This document shows, piece by piece, positions 25,624-35,769 of a DNA stretch of 43,068 nt. This DNA is from Bacillota bacterium (GTDB lineage: Bacteria; Bacillota; Bacilli; Bacillales; Cytobacillaceae). A model generated the notes under the pieces. That model was not told the DNA's origin and did no database searches. It worked only from the letters and a program-made list of their open reading frames with translations. The translations under genes and the position numbers were made by a program. Location: the NCBI GenBank assembly GCA_030705955.1, contig JAUZPL010000036.1, forward strand, positions 1-43,068. The letters run 5' to 3'. Every line of letters starts with the position of its first letter. Within the stretch, counting starts at the first letter, position 1.

Positions 25624-27229
25624 ATTCCCCCTCTTTCATTCCTAAAGAAACTTGGTAAATAGCGGCCATTAACTGTACTTGCTTGGCAGTCTCACCTGTT
25701 GCCACAACTCCCATCCCTTTTTTTCTCTCCAAAATCGCTTGTTGTAGTGCCCAATTTGCTTCCTCAATCGTTGCCTTCCCATTTTCAACCGCACAAGAAG
25801 CAGCCCGGTGGTGACAGAAGGTTCCTTGACATGGCCCCATTCCTAATCGCGTTCTCCGACGGATATCTCCAAGATGAAAACGGCCATTCTCTGGTATGGC
25901 TGCTTCCACTTCCGCCCAAGTCACCTGTTCACATTCACATATGACGACACTTGAATGACCTTCTCTTAAGCTCGCTTCTATTTTTGTGGCATTCGTTCCT
26001 GCCCAATGTATTAACTTTTGCTTCGCTGCTGGAGCCATATCTACCTCATTAAAAAATCCCTTTGCCTTTCTGTTTGGAATCATTTCTAGATGAGTGGTAC
26101 AGGTTTGTTTGACACCAAGCTTTCCACATACCAAGTCAACCGTCTTTTCTGCCATTAATCGGAAGGTGGTTAACTTTCCTCCCGTAATCGTAAGGAGGCC
26201 GTCCAACCCATCTCTTTTTTGATGATCGATTAAGGCCATCCCTCTTGAAACATTTCTGCCGCTGGAATCATTTGTAGAAGATTCTTGATACAGTGGACGG
26301 CTTCCACTATATGCTCGAATAAGGCGCATATCATGGATGGAAGGAATCAACTTCTTCCCTTCCTCCAGCATCCCTTCCAATTCCTCGCGGTTTAGGGAAA
26401 AATCGTTTGGATCTTCTACATTTATTCCAGTGGTACCAAAAATCGTCACATCATGTGCCGGTACAAAAATATCTGCATCACCAGGTAAACGTAAACGGTT
26501 AATCACCTGTTTATTAAATCGGTGGCTAAAAACCGCGAGCATTCCTTTATTATTAATGATGTGAAAAGGGATTCCGACTTGTTCAGCAATTTTTCCTACC
26601 CATGGCCCTGCGGCATTGACGACGAGCTTTGAGAAAATCTCCTTCTCCTCCCCTGTAAAAGCATCTCGAACCCGGACTCCCATCACGCGATTTTCTTCTA
26701 TTAATAGATCCACAACCTCATGATAGGTCAACACTTTTGCGCCGTGTGCAGCAGCATCTGCTGTAACGTCTAAAACCAATGTAAAGCAGTCAACAGAACC
26801 ATCAGGCACCTGATAAACCGTTTGAACCTTTTTATTTAAATACGGTTCTTGTTTTAATGCTTGTTCAATTGGAATTTCCACTGCGGGTATTCCGATATTT
26901 TTACAGGAGGACAACCATTTTTGAACATAGCTATCATCATCTTTCGGTACTTTAACGAATAAACCACCTGTTTGTTCAATCGAACCAGGAACCGTTTTTT
27001 TCAAAATGAGGTTTTCATGATAGCTTTCAATCGCAGCTTCCTCATCACGGACAGCATATCTTGCCCCTGAATGAAGTAAGCCATGATTTCTTGTTGACGT
27101 ACCATGCCCAAGGTCTCGCTGTTCGACTAAAATGGCTTTTATACCGCGTAAAGCCAAGTCACGAAGGACTCCTGCCCCCGTCATTCCTCCACCTATAACC
27201 ACAACCTCCGTCTCAAACCTTTCTCCCAT
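25610..27229 (-). CDS. glpA: Anaerobic glycerol-3-phosphate dehydrogenase subunit A
   Basis: A 539-aa FAD-dependent subunit that oxidises glycerol-3-phosphate to dihydroxyacetone phosphate. The FAD motif VVIGGGMTGAG (residues 10-20) and RDLGHGTSTRNHGLLHSGARY are typical. The C-terminus carries a BFD-like [2Fe-2S] domain (ICECEQVTWAE, then GPCQGTFCHH). ATG at 27229 is chosen for AGGAGG 8 bases upstream; 20 further codons are open upstream but overlap the leader terminator. The leader hairpin suggests control by antitermination (see the regulatory entries). Confidence 0.93.
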   Translation of the reverse strand: MGERFETEVVVIGGGMTGAGVLRDLALRGIKAILVEQRDLGHGTSTRNHGLLHSGARYAVRDEEAAIESYHENLILKKTVPGSIEQTGGLFVKVPKDDDSYVQKWLSSCKNIGIPAVEIPIEQALKQEPYLNKKVQTVYQVPDGSVDCFTLVLDVTADAAAHGAKVLTYHEVVDLLIEENRVMGVRVRDAFTGEEKEIFSKLVVNAAGPWVGKIAEQVGIPFHIINNKGMLAVFSHRFNKQVINRLRLPGDADIFVPAHDVTIFGTTGINVEDPNDFSLNREELEGMLEEGKKLIPSIHDMRLIRAYSGSRPLYQESSTNDSSGRNVSRGMALIDHQKRDGLDGLLTITGGKLTTFRLMAEKTVDLVCGKLGVKQTCTTHLEMIPNRKAKGFFNEVDMAPAAKQKLIHWAGTNATKIEASLREGHSSVVICECEQVTWAEVEAAIPENGRFHLGDIRRRTRLGMGPCQGTFCHHRAASCAVENGKATIEEANWALQQAILERKKGMGVVATGETAKQVQLMAAIYQVSLGMKEGEYEHV

Positions 27230-27256
27230 TATGTTCCCTCCTATTTTTAAGGACGC

Positions 27257-27314
27257 AAAAAAACCATAAAAACATACAGGAAGAAGCAATGCTTTGGTCC
27301 CAATGTTTTTATGG
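27257..27314 (-). promoter_or_regulatory. Leader terminator of glpABC, candidate GlpP antitermination site
   Basis: In the glpA leader, minus-strand CCATAAAAACAT (27314-27303) pairs perfectly with ATGTTTTTATGG (27275-27264), with a 27-nt loop, followed by seven T. This is an intrinsic terminator that would stop transcription about 28 bases before glpA. In Bacillus subtilis, glp leaders (glpD, glpFK) have such terminators, overcome by the RNA-binding protein GlpP with glycerol-3-phosphate. The same mechanism here is inference. Confidence 0.75.
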
Positions 27315-27339
27315 CTGTCTCCGAATCTCCGAGCCTTTT

Positions 27340-27367
27340 ATTATGTTTTCTATGTTAAGCATACCAA
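27340..27367 (-). promoter_or_regulatory. Candidate glpABC promoter
   Basis: Minus-strand TTGGTA (27367-27362) and CATAAT (27345-27340) are 16 bases apart, upstream of the leader terminator. Between them and the terminator lies a direct repeat TCGGAGA-T-TCGGAGA, a possible protein- or RNA-binding element. Confidence 0.4.
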
Positions 27368-27486
27368 ATATTTTCGTTTTACGACGGTAAATAGGTGGAG
27401 AAATTTTGAACTTTACGTGAAAATGCCATTGAATTTCGCCAAAATCACACCTTGACTTTCCAAATATATTCAAAGAAAAGAATATC

Positions 27487-28962
27487 TCAAGTACCGCAAA
27501 ATGTTCGGAATGGACGACTTGATTCCGGGGGCAGAGTACAGTACTCATCCTGTTCCAGAGAGTAGGCAAAAGGGTCTGAAAGAACTTGAAGAAGCTGTTT
27601 TAGCATACTGTAATCCTCTTGTTTCACTGCAGCATCTAAGGCAGCCTCTACCCGATGGTTACGGGGAATGACTGCAGGATTACTATTTTTCATTAAATTT
27701 TGAGAGAAGTCTTTTGTTTCTTTCTGCCTTTTTAGCCTCGCTTGCCACAACTCATGCCACTTAACAAATTCCTGAGTCCCAAAAAGAACGGTATCCTCTG
27801 GCTTACCCAAAGTTAGCGCACGAAAAGTATTGGTGTAATCCGCACGATACTTTTTCATCATACTGAGCAGATCGTCAAATAGGGATTCATCCTGCTCCTC
27901 CGCATTAAAAATACCCAGCTTCGCCCTCATTCCTTCATGCCAATTAGATTTGTACAATTCACCAAATTCCGAAATCGCATCTTCTGCTACTTGGATTGCC
28001 TTGTCTTGATTTTCGTTCAACAACGGCAATAGGGTTTCAGCTAATCGTGCCAGATTCCAACCTGCCATATAGGGCTGATTTCCATAAGCATACCGTCCCT
28101 GTCTGTCAATCGAACTGAAAACTGTTGCCGGGTCATATGTATCCATGAAAGCACATGGACCATAATCAATCGTTTCTCCACTAATTGTCATGTTGTCCGT
28201 ATTCATAACTCCATGGATAAAACCAACCAACTGCCATTTCGCAATTAACATAGCTTGACGCTTGATTACAGCCTTCAAGAGGGAAAGATATCGATTCTCG
28301 TCATGATTCACTTCTGGATAATGGCGTTCTAGTGCATAATCAGCCAGTACCCGGATTTCCTCATCACTGCACCATTTTTCAACAAATTGAAAGGTACCAA
28401 CACGCAAATGACTGGCAGCCACACGTGTAAGTATGGCACCAGGTAACTCGGTTTCTCGTATAACTGGCTCACCCGTTGTTACCACTGCAAGAATTCGGGT
28501 TGTGGGAATACCAAGGGCATGCATGGCTTCACTAATGATGTATTCACGAAGCATTGGTCCAAGGGCAGCTCTTCCATCACCCCCTCGTGAATAGGGGGTT
28601 CTACCTGAACCCTTGAGCTGAATATCAAATCGTTCACCTTGTGGATTAATTTGCTCGCCAATTAGGATGGCTCGCCCATCTCCCAACATCGTAAAATGTC
28701 CAAACTGATGCCCAGCATAGGCTTGAGCAAGAGGCATAGCTCCTTCAGGGATGCGGTTTCCAGCAAAGACCTCTACCCCTGCATCTCCTTGTAATGTTTC
28801 TTCGTTCAATCCTAATGCTGCTGCCAATGGATGATTGAAAATGATTAACTTCGGTGAGCGTACAGGTGTAGGATTGCAGCCAGTGAAAAATGCTTGCGGC
28901 AGCCGTACATAGCTATTGTCAAAATTCCATCCTGCTTTTATGATTTCTTGGTTCTTTTTCAT
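27487..28962 (-). CDS. selO: SelO/YdiU-family protein adenylyltransferase
   Basis: A 491-aa pseudokinase-fold enzyme that transfers AMP to proteins. Visible motifs are the nucleotide-binding loop [20 protein letters not shown], the metal-binding [20 protein letters not shown] and the C-terminal [18 protein letters not shown] that ends family members. ATG has AAGGAG 8 bases upstream. SelO responds to oxidative stress in other bacteria. The C-terminal cysteine is present, as in non-selenium forms. It is transcribed in the direction of glpA but separated from it by a promoter and leader, so it is likely its own transcript. Confidence 0.93.
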   Translation of the reverse strand: MKKNQEIIKAGWNFDNSYVRLPQAFFTGCNPTPVRSPKLIIFNHPLAAALGLNEETLQGDAGVEVFAGNRIPEGAMPLAQAYAGHQFGHFTMLGDGRAILIGEQINPQGERFDIQLKGSGRTPYSRGGDGRAALGPMLREYIISEAMHALGIPTTRILAVVTTGEPVIRETELPGAILTRVAASHLRVGTFQFVEKWCSDEEIRVLADYALERHYPEVNHDENRYLSLLKAVIKRQAMLIAKWQLVGFIHGVMNTDNMTISGETIDYGPCAFMDTYDPATVFSSIDRQGRYAYGNQPYMAGWNLARLAETLLPLLNENQDKAIQVAEDAISEFGELYKSNWHEGMRAKLGIFNAEEQDESLFDDLLSMMKKYRADYTNTFRALTLGKPEDTVLFGTQEFVKWHELWQARLKRQKETKDFSQNLMKNSNPAVIPRNHRVEAALDAAVKQEDYSMLKQLLQVLSDPFAYSLEQDEYCTLPPESSRPFRTFCGT

Positions 28963-29270
28963 TTGTTCTCCTTTTCTTCTTATACCTTTTCTATCGTGTT
29001 ACTTTTTATGATACCCTTGAATTCTGCCCATATAACAGTTGGTTCACTACAATAAATAGCGTAATTAGAGCTCCAAAGCAAATAAAATGAATCACCTTAA
29101 TTTTTGTCATAAAATTGTCTTGGACCCTGTAAAATCAATTACAATATGTGAAATACACCCTAAAATAAACCAACTTGTTAGTATATTTTAATATAAATGA
29201 TAAAACTAATGGTAACTTAATTCCGGTAATGAAAGTTGTAAAAAAATATTTGATAAGAGGTGTAAAACCG
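28963..29270. other. Intergenic region between divergent selO and the ypuA-like gene
   Basis: About 308 AT-rich bases. No gene, clear operator or hairpin was found. It must hold the promoters of both flanking genes, but none could be assigned with confidence. Confidence 0.5.
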
Positions 29271-30155
29271 ATGAAGAAATTCATGAAAGGAATCATGATC
29301 ACACTTCTTTCTATTGGGCTGTTGGTCCCTTCTTTAGAATCAAAGACATATGCTGACTCACAGCCAGGTGATGTCATCGTAACACTTGGGCAAGATTTAA
29401 CTCCTTCACAAAAGCAGACTGTTTTAAACGATATGGGTGTGACCGAAAGTAGTGCACAAATTGTCTATGTAAATAATAGCGAGGAACATAAATACCTATC
29501 CCACTATATCCCAGAGGCTGAAATTGGGTCGAAGACGATTTCTTGTGCCAAAATCACAGCCGGAGAAAAAGATAGCGGATTAGTGGTTTCCACTAAAAAC
29601 ATTACCTACATCACCAATGACATGTATTTAAATGCATTATCAACTGCTGGAGTCAAAGACACGAAGGTTTATGTAACGGCTCCATTCCCTGTAAGCGGTA
29701 CTGGAGCCTTGACAGGAATTATTAAAGCATACGAAGTGTCAAGCGGAACGACCATTAATGAAAATCAAAAACAAGTGGCGAATCAAGAAATGGTCACCAC
29801 CGCTAATCTAGCAAAGAACATCGGCCCGGAAAAAGCCGCACAATTTATGAAAAAAGTAAAAGAAGAGATTAGTACACAAAACCCGCAAACTGATGCCGAT
29901 ATGAGTGCTCTTATTCAAAAAGTAGCAAATGACATGGGTATTAGCCTAACAAATGATCAGCTAAATCAATTAGTCGATTTATTTAACAAAATAAAAGGTC
30001 TTCACATTGATTGGAATAAAGTGAGTCAAACTCTTCAATCTGCCAAACAAAAGTGGGAGAACTTCGCCAATTCAAAAGAAGGAAAAAGCTTTATTGACAG
30101 CTTTATTGCTTTTCTAAAATCGATTATTAACGCAATTGCATCATTGTTTAAGTAG
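29271..30155 (+). CDS. ypuA: DUF1002 secreted protein (YpuA-like)
   Basis: A 294-aa protein. ATG at 29271 follows AGAGGTG by 8 bases; upstream in-frame codons lack a ribosome binding site. A signal peptide (MKKFMKGIMITLLSIGLLVP, then SLESKTYA cut site) precedes PGDVIVTLGQDLTPSQKQ, SEEHKYLSHYIPEAEIGSKT and DDKDT-type segments of the DUF1002 domain, known as YpuA in Bacillus subtilis. The C-terminus has long helices and a hydrophobic end (FIAFLKSIINAIASLFK). It is exported and its function is unknown. Confidence 0.88.
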   Translation: MKKFMKGIMITLLSIGLLVPSLESKTYADSQPGDVIVTLGQDLTPSQKQTVLNDMGVTESSAQIVYVNNSEEHKYLSHYIPEAEIGSKTISCAKITAGEKDSGLVVSTKNITYITNDMYLNALSTAGVKDTKVYVTAPFPVSGTGALTGIIKAYEVSSGTTINENQKQVANQEMVTTANLAKNIGPEKAAQFMKKVKEEISTQNPQTDADMSALIQKVANDMGISLTNDQLNQLVDLFNKIKGLHIDWNKVSQTLQSAKQKWENFANSKEGKSFIDSFIAFLKSIINAIASLFK

Positions 30156-30198
30156 GATTCATAGAAAATAGACAAAACGGTGCATCGCGGTTTATCAA

Positions 30199-30240
30199 AT
30201 TGTCGAGAAAGGGTTATTTTTCTCGACAATCTTTATTTTG
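30199..30240 (+). terminator. Terminator of the ypuA-like gene
   Basis: A perfect 12-bp stem ATTGTCGAGAAA (30199-30210) with TTTCTCGACAAT (30219-30230), followed by CTTTATTTT. Confidence 0.9.
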
Positions 30241-30242
30241 GT

Positions 30243-30420
30243 ATCTAAACATCCTCTCAGTGACCGAAACCTTTTTTAAAATTGGAAAACGGGATCTAAG
30301 ACATCCCCTCAGTGACCAAAACCTTTTTTAAAATTGAAAAACGGGCTCTGAGCCGTCCTCTCAGTGACCGAGCCTCTTTTTAAAATTGAAAAACGGGCTC
30401 TGAGCCGGCCTCTCAGTGAG
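30243..30420. repeat. 52-bp tandem repeat array 1
   Basis: Three units of exactly 52 bp begin with CAGTGACC at 30258, 30310 and 30362, with partial units on both sides (TCTAAACATCCTCT before, CAGTGAG at 30414 after). Each unit contains CCTTTTTTAAAATTG, GAAAAACGGG and a short hairpin (GGGAT/ATCCC in unit 1, GGCTC-T-GAGCC in units 2 and 3). It has the same unit and orientation as the array at 42688-43068. Confidence 0.92.
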
Positions 30421-30451
30421 AGATTATTTAGGTGCGAAGTTTGAGTAAATA

Positions 30452-30484
30452 AAATAAAAGGCTGCCGAAACTTTTTCGACAGCC
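30452..30484 (-). terminator. Likely terminator of the jet operon
   Basis: GGCTGCCGAAA (30460-30470) pairs with TTTCGACAGCC (30474-30484) with one mismatch; on the minus strand it is followed by TTTTATTTTATTT. A second hairpin CGACAAAAC/GTTTTGTCG (30485-30512) lies next to it. Confidence 0.75.
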
Positions 30485-30632
30485 CGACAAAACAGTGTGT
30501 CGCGTTTTGTCGTTTTAGTATTAGGTTTGGGGCAACGTGTTTTTTTTGAATGATGTTTCTAGGTAAATGCTAGCCAATTAGAGGGAATTGCTCATGAGGT
30601 TTCCGTACCAATAGCCTCTACCACAAATCCTT

Positions 30633-33600
30633 TTAAAACAACTCCATCTGCTCCACTTCACCAAGTCTTTCCAGGGCTTGGGGTTCATGGTCCTGGAAGT
30701 AGGCTTGGTGCAGCTGTTTCACTTTTGTCATAATTTGTTTGTTCGAATCCTCAGCTTTTCGTAAACGACAACTATAAATAATTGGGAAATAATCTCGTAG
30801 AAACTTTCCTTCTGCATGGGCAGTTAAGGCGATTATTTGGAACCCCAATTGTTCTGCAATAAAGAATACTGGATTTAGCACATGATCACTAGATGCTTTT
30901 CCAAATGGGTTGTCCATGATGACAACACGGTGTCGCTTCATATTGGCTTCAATATGTTTTTGTTTTTCTGCCACATAATTAAGGATGCCTAGAAAAAGGG
31001 TCATATTTTTACTCCACTTTTCTCCACCAGACCAAACATTCGTTTGTTCCCAGGAGTAGGATCTGGTTGTGACCTGATTATCATTGGTAACCTTACGACA
31101 TGTTACTTTCATCATTTCATTATTCATCACAACTCGCATTAGCTGCTTCGACTGTAACCATGTTTCAATTTCTTTTCGAACTTTCCCGAAATCCTCTACT
31201 CCATCTGCATTTAAAAATTTGTCAGAGTCTAGCTGTCCTAAAATCCATTCAATGTACTTGCGAATCCTGCCTTTTCCTTCTTCCTCTGTCCATTCTGGGA
31301 TCGAAAATTTATAAATTTCCTTCCATTTATCCTATACTTTGACTTTTGTCTTTTTCGGAATTAGGTCCAGCTCCCCGGAAATCGTTCGCAAATGAGTATT
31401 AATATGAGTCACAAACTGCTCTAATTGTTTGTCATGATTGATAATACTTGCTTCATTATATTTAATCGCTGTCTGAATTCTTTTTTGCATATGGGATTGG
31501 AACTCCACTACCTCTTTATATGACTCTTTGCTCTCAATCCCTTGACGTGCCATTTCTCTCATTTTAACATTCGTAATTTTATTTTTACAGAAGACCTTGA
31601 AGGCTTCTTTCGCTCGTTCGACTATTTCCCATTCCTTTGAAACCTTTTCTTTCCCCTGCTTTAATTGAGTCGTCACATTTTTCACGAATGCCACTCGTTC
31701 ATAAGTAAAATCCTGAATATCAAGTTCGGATAAAACAGAAGCAGAAACGGAAGGTCCTTTAAAGTGATGGGCCTCTTCAAATCGATCTAATTCATAAAAG
31801 GCTGCTCTAATCGATTCAGATTCCTTGCCGATCCGTTTCTGTTCACGAAGAAGGAAATCCTGCTGGTTTTTTAATTGCTTCCGTTCCACCTTTAGCAGAT
31901 CTTGTACTTCAGATAAGGACGCTCCGAACGTTTCCGGGTCTTCGCTCGGAAATGATTCATGGAATTTATCAACTGCCATTTCCAGCACTTTTTCCTGTCG
32001 AATTGTTTTCTCCTTGCTTGTAGTAAACTGCTCTCTTTCCTTTTCAACCACCTGTTCTAAATCTTTCATTTTTTCACGGAAATAGGAGATTTGTTCCTTT
32101 CCATTCGGAGGAAAAACTAACTCTTCATTTAATGATCCATGAATCAAAACCATTTCTCCCAAGTCTTTCGTAACTCGGTTTAATTCCTTGTTAGAATGGT
32201 CAAGCTGTATTTGAATTTCGTTTCTCGTGCTTGATACCTTACGTAAAGCAAAATTAAGCTCTTCACGTTCCTTTTTTAAAATAGTTCTGGACTTATTTGT
32301 ATATTTAGGAGTTACGGTTTTGACCTCAAAATAGATTTCATCTTCTATCAATGATTGATAATAATAATTCTCATCCCTTTCTCTCTCTTCTACATGTTTC
32401 TTTTCATCTGTTAGTTTACTTATTTGCAACTCATCATTTTTGATAGTACGGTCATATTCCTTCATTTGCCCAACAAGCTGTTCTTGAATCTTCTCTAAAT
32501 CCAAATATTCCTTATTCAAGTGGAGATATTCATAGGCAGCTTCAGCCTTGCCATGTAGGCCATTGTATTCTTGCCTATACGTATCAATTCTTTCCTTTTG
32601 GGTAGTAAGCTTATCTTCCCATTCGAATAGCTGAAGCTGAATTTCCTTTTGCTTTGTATTCAATTTTTGTATATTTTGAATTAGTTCAGCCAAATAATCC
32701 TTCCGACTTTGATATTCTTCGTAAGGATATTCTCTTATGAAGCTCTCTAGCTTTTCTGCCACCTGATTCCACACTTGCACTTTTGCTTCAAGTTCTTTTC
32801 GAGCATTCGTTGCTTCCTCGGCACGATTCTTCATGGTTTGCTTCCATTGTTGAAACAACGTAAAATTTTGATTTTGATGCCAATGATTGGGGGTAATGAG
32901 GGAGGCATTCTGATTCTCTCCCTGGACAATAGCACGTGCTTCTTCAATCGTGAGGACTTCGACCGGAAATAGTAGTTCGTTATCAACATTTTTTATTTTC
33001 CGCTTCAGTTCGTCCCTTTCCGTTTCTGTTGTAATTAACGTCATCGGCCAAAGAGGATAATTCTTGATATTTTCACTAAAAGAATCTTCTATTGACTGGA
33101 TAAATTGAATACCAGTTTCAAGTAAATGAAATTGGTTGCCCCATTGCTTAACCTGTTTTTCAATAAACGGATCGGCAAAAAATAAATCCTGAGTTTCGTA
33201 GTCATCCATAAATCGGCGGGCAAGCCGTTCTTTATGCAGACAGGTTTCTTTCTCCTTGTTCAGCCGATGGATCGTATCATGAATTTGTTGTGTAAGAGAA
33301 TCCTGCTTTAAATAGATAGAATCAATTGCTGCCCATTGCGTTCTTAGTGCACCCACTATTTCTTTTACTTTTTCTTGGGCACTTTCTGCTTGTTTGATTT
33401 CTAATAGGCATTTAATCCGTTCATTTTCTTTCTCTTCTTTTTGCTTAACTAGACTTTCTCTTTGATTCTTCCCTTCAGTCATCATTTCAGAAAGCTGTTT
33501 ATTGTCATTTTTCAATTGAACCATTTGGTCATCTAAAAAGACAAGGCGTTCCTCCCATTGTTTGACAAGGTCTTTCACTGACTCTTGATCTGGATTAGAA

Positions 33601-35042
33601 AGGATTCGCTTTTGAATTCGATTCATTTGCTGGCTTAGGCTGCCCATATTCCCAGTATTGTTATCATAGATACGATTAACTTCCTTAAGCTGGTTCCTTA
33701 ATGTTTTTACTTGTGATTCATATTGCTTGACATTCTCTTCAATCGGCTTCCTTTCTATTTCCAATCCATGCTTTCGTTTTTGGCTTTCTTCCAATTCATG
33801 TAGAAAATAACCTAAAAGCTCTCGACTGTTGTCTTCTAAGTTTCCTTTTATTTCATGAATATCCTCGTCCTGGTCAAGCGTTTTAAGCTGATTTTTTAAA
33901 ATTTGTAGGCGATCTTGCTCTTCCTTCAGAGCCTTTTTCAGCTCCGCATATTTTAAAGAATAAAAAGAATTCGTTGCATAGGATAAGTCTTCCTTGGCCA
34001 CAGTAAGATTATTTGTATATTCATTAAGCTCCTTTTGCAGTGCTTCAAATTGTAATTGTTCTCTTTGAATCTCAAAAGAAAGCAGTTTCTTAAGATAATA
34101 CCTTTCTTTTACTTCCCAATCATTCATTTTTGATTGAATAGATTCGAGCGAAATCTTATGATCCTGTTCTTGATTTTGAATGAGATTCAGCACCGCTTTG
34201 GCTTGTTGTTTCTTTTGATCGTAAACCTGCTGTTCTTCATATAAGCCTTGATAGGTCAAAACATACCGATTCAATTCTTCATCAATTGCTTTATTTTCTT
34301 CGATTTGTTCCTTTAGTTCTTTATACAATTTAAAACTTGCACGGTGCTTCTCAAATGTATCAACAAAGGTGTTTTGGTCATGACCAGCAATAGCGCTTTC
34401 TACTGTTGGTATAAGAAGGCGATCAAATAGCTGGGAGGTTTGTTTGCACTCATCAAAAAATGCCTCCACCCCACCTTCTGTACTATTGATTTTCACAATG
34501 CTTTCCCATTCATTCGCTATAATGTGATACTGTTCTTCAATATGCCGCTGAAAATCTTTTATCGTTGAAAAAGTTTGCGCATTCATATACTGTTGGCTCA
34601 TTTGTTGATAGTAATCGGAAATTTCTCCTCGGTCTGCAGGACGGTTTGAGTCATTTCGAACAAAAGGAATTCCTTCAATGCCATTTCGGTCTCCTGCCTG
34701 ATACGGATACACATAGCGGTATGAACCTAATCCATCCTTTGTTAAGAACAGACTCACGCAAGTCACCAAATAGCGACGAGGATTTTCAGATAAAATCCAT
34801 TCAATGGCAATATGGGCTGGATAATTATCGAGCTGAAGAGTTTGCCTAATTTTTCGAGCTGAGAGGCTCGTATGGGGAATAATCGCTTGAAGTGCCGTTT
34901 GAATAAAGACTGTTTTTCCGCCACCATTTTCTAGTAAAATAGCTCCATTGTAGCCATCAAATTTAAAAATCTCATCATTATAGCGTTTCATCCCGTCTTC
35001 ATAAACAACATTCGTAAAACGAATTTTACTGATTGATGGCAT
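30633..35042 (-). pseudogene. jetC: JetC, SMC/MukB-like Wadjet ATPase, broken by an amber codon
   Basis: The frame is 1,470 codons. ATG at 35042 (MPSISKIRFTNVVYEDGM) follows GGAGGAG by 10 bases. The N-terminal ATPase half has Walker A LENGGGKT (residues 37-44), then some 1,100 residues of coiled coil. Codon 1237 (31332-31334) is TAG; the same frame then continues with DKWKEIYKFSIPEWTEEE and a conserved C-terminal ABC half with signature SGGEKWSKN and D-loop VVIMDNPFGKASS, ending MELF. One substitution (for example CAG to TAG) is enough. Without the C-terminal half, JetC cannot form a working ATPase site. No ribosome binding site supports separate translation of the 3' part. It overlaps jetB by 17 bases. 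Confidence 0.9.
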
Positions 35043-35769
35043 TCTCTTCTGTCTCCTCCCATTTGTAGATAAACTCCAAAATTCCTTTGTTATACTCCAC
35101 ATCCATATAAAAGCGTTGCACAATGGTTTTTGCTTTTTCCGTTAAAATCACTTCATTATTTCCAATCTCTTCGATTAGTTCCTGATCAATTAGGAATCGC
35201 TTGGCTGTATCCATAAAACTTAAGCGGCTAATGGTATTTCCGCTCTGTTTCTTTGCGGTTTCCTTGATGTCATTCATATCTTCCCATTTTTCAATAATCT
35301 GCTTCCAGTTATAAGAAAACTCTCTCTCTCGTTCCATCAGCTTCTCATCCTCATGTTCCATAAGAACATTAATCCTTTCATTAACTAGTCGCGCCCAGTC
35401 ATCGATTCGAATGAAATCTCTCGTTGGCTCCAATGTTTGATAACTGTCATAAAAAGCACCGAAAAGGACGATTGTCGTGAAATAGAGCAAATAAATATCT
35501 GCATTTGTCGCCCCTGATTTTAAATAAGTTCTTTTAATATAATCATTGTTTACGTGAAAAGGAGAAAGCTTTGTTTTGGGAATCATGTAAATTTTGTCTC
35601 CCGCGAGGATGACGACACAATCCACATGATGGGCAAAGCTATCTACTAAACCACGAATTGAATCATCAGCTATATATAAAGACAGTGAATCTGCTCCTGC
35701 CTGATTATCCCGGGCTAAAAGTGTATAAAGCTCAAAAGCCTGCAACACTTTATTTTCGCTATAATTCAT
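35026..35769 (-). CDS. jetB: JetB, Wadjet accessory (kleisin-partner-like) subunit
   Basis: A 247-aa protein between jetA and jetC, overlapping jetA by 11 bases and jetC by 17. In Wadjet complexes JetB is the MukE/KITE-like subunit that binds the kleisin JetA and the SMC-like JetC. The sequence has an N-terminal helical domain (MNYSENKVLQAFELYTLLAR), a middle region rich in aromatic residues (LYFTTIVLFGAFYDSYQT), and a C-terminal winged-helix-like part (MDTAKRFLIDQELIEEIGNN). It resembles the DUF6063 proteins of Wadjet-like clusters, from memory. The assignment rests mainly on position and size. Confidence 0.8.
   Translation of the reverse strand: MNYSENKVLQAFELYTLLARDNQAGADSLSLYIADDSIRGLVDSFAHHVDCVVILAGDKIYMIPKTKLSPFHVNNDYIKRTYLKSGATNADIYLLYFTTIVLFGAFYDSYQTLEPTRDFIRIDDWARLVNERINVLMEHEDEKLMEREREFSYNWKQIIEKWEDMNDIKETAKKQSGNTISRLSFMDTAKRFLIDQELIEEIGNNEVILTEKAKTIVQRFYMDVEYNKGILEFIYKWEETEENAINQ

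Noticed and set aside
30633-31139. Independent translation of the JetC C-terminal part from the ATG at 31139
   Set aside because: No ribosome binding site precedes it, and more than 60 conserved in-frame codons lie between the amber codon and this ATG.
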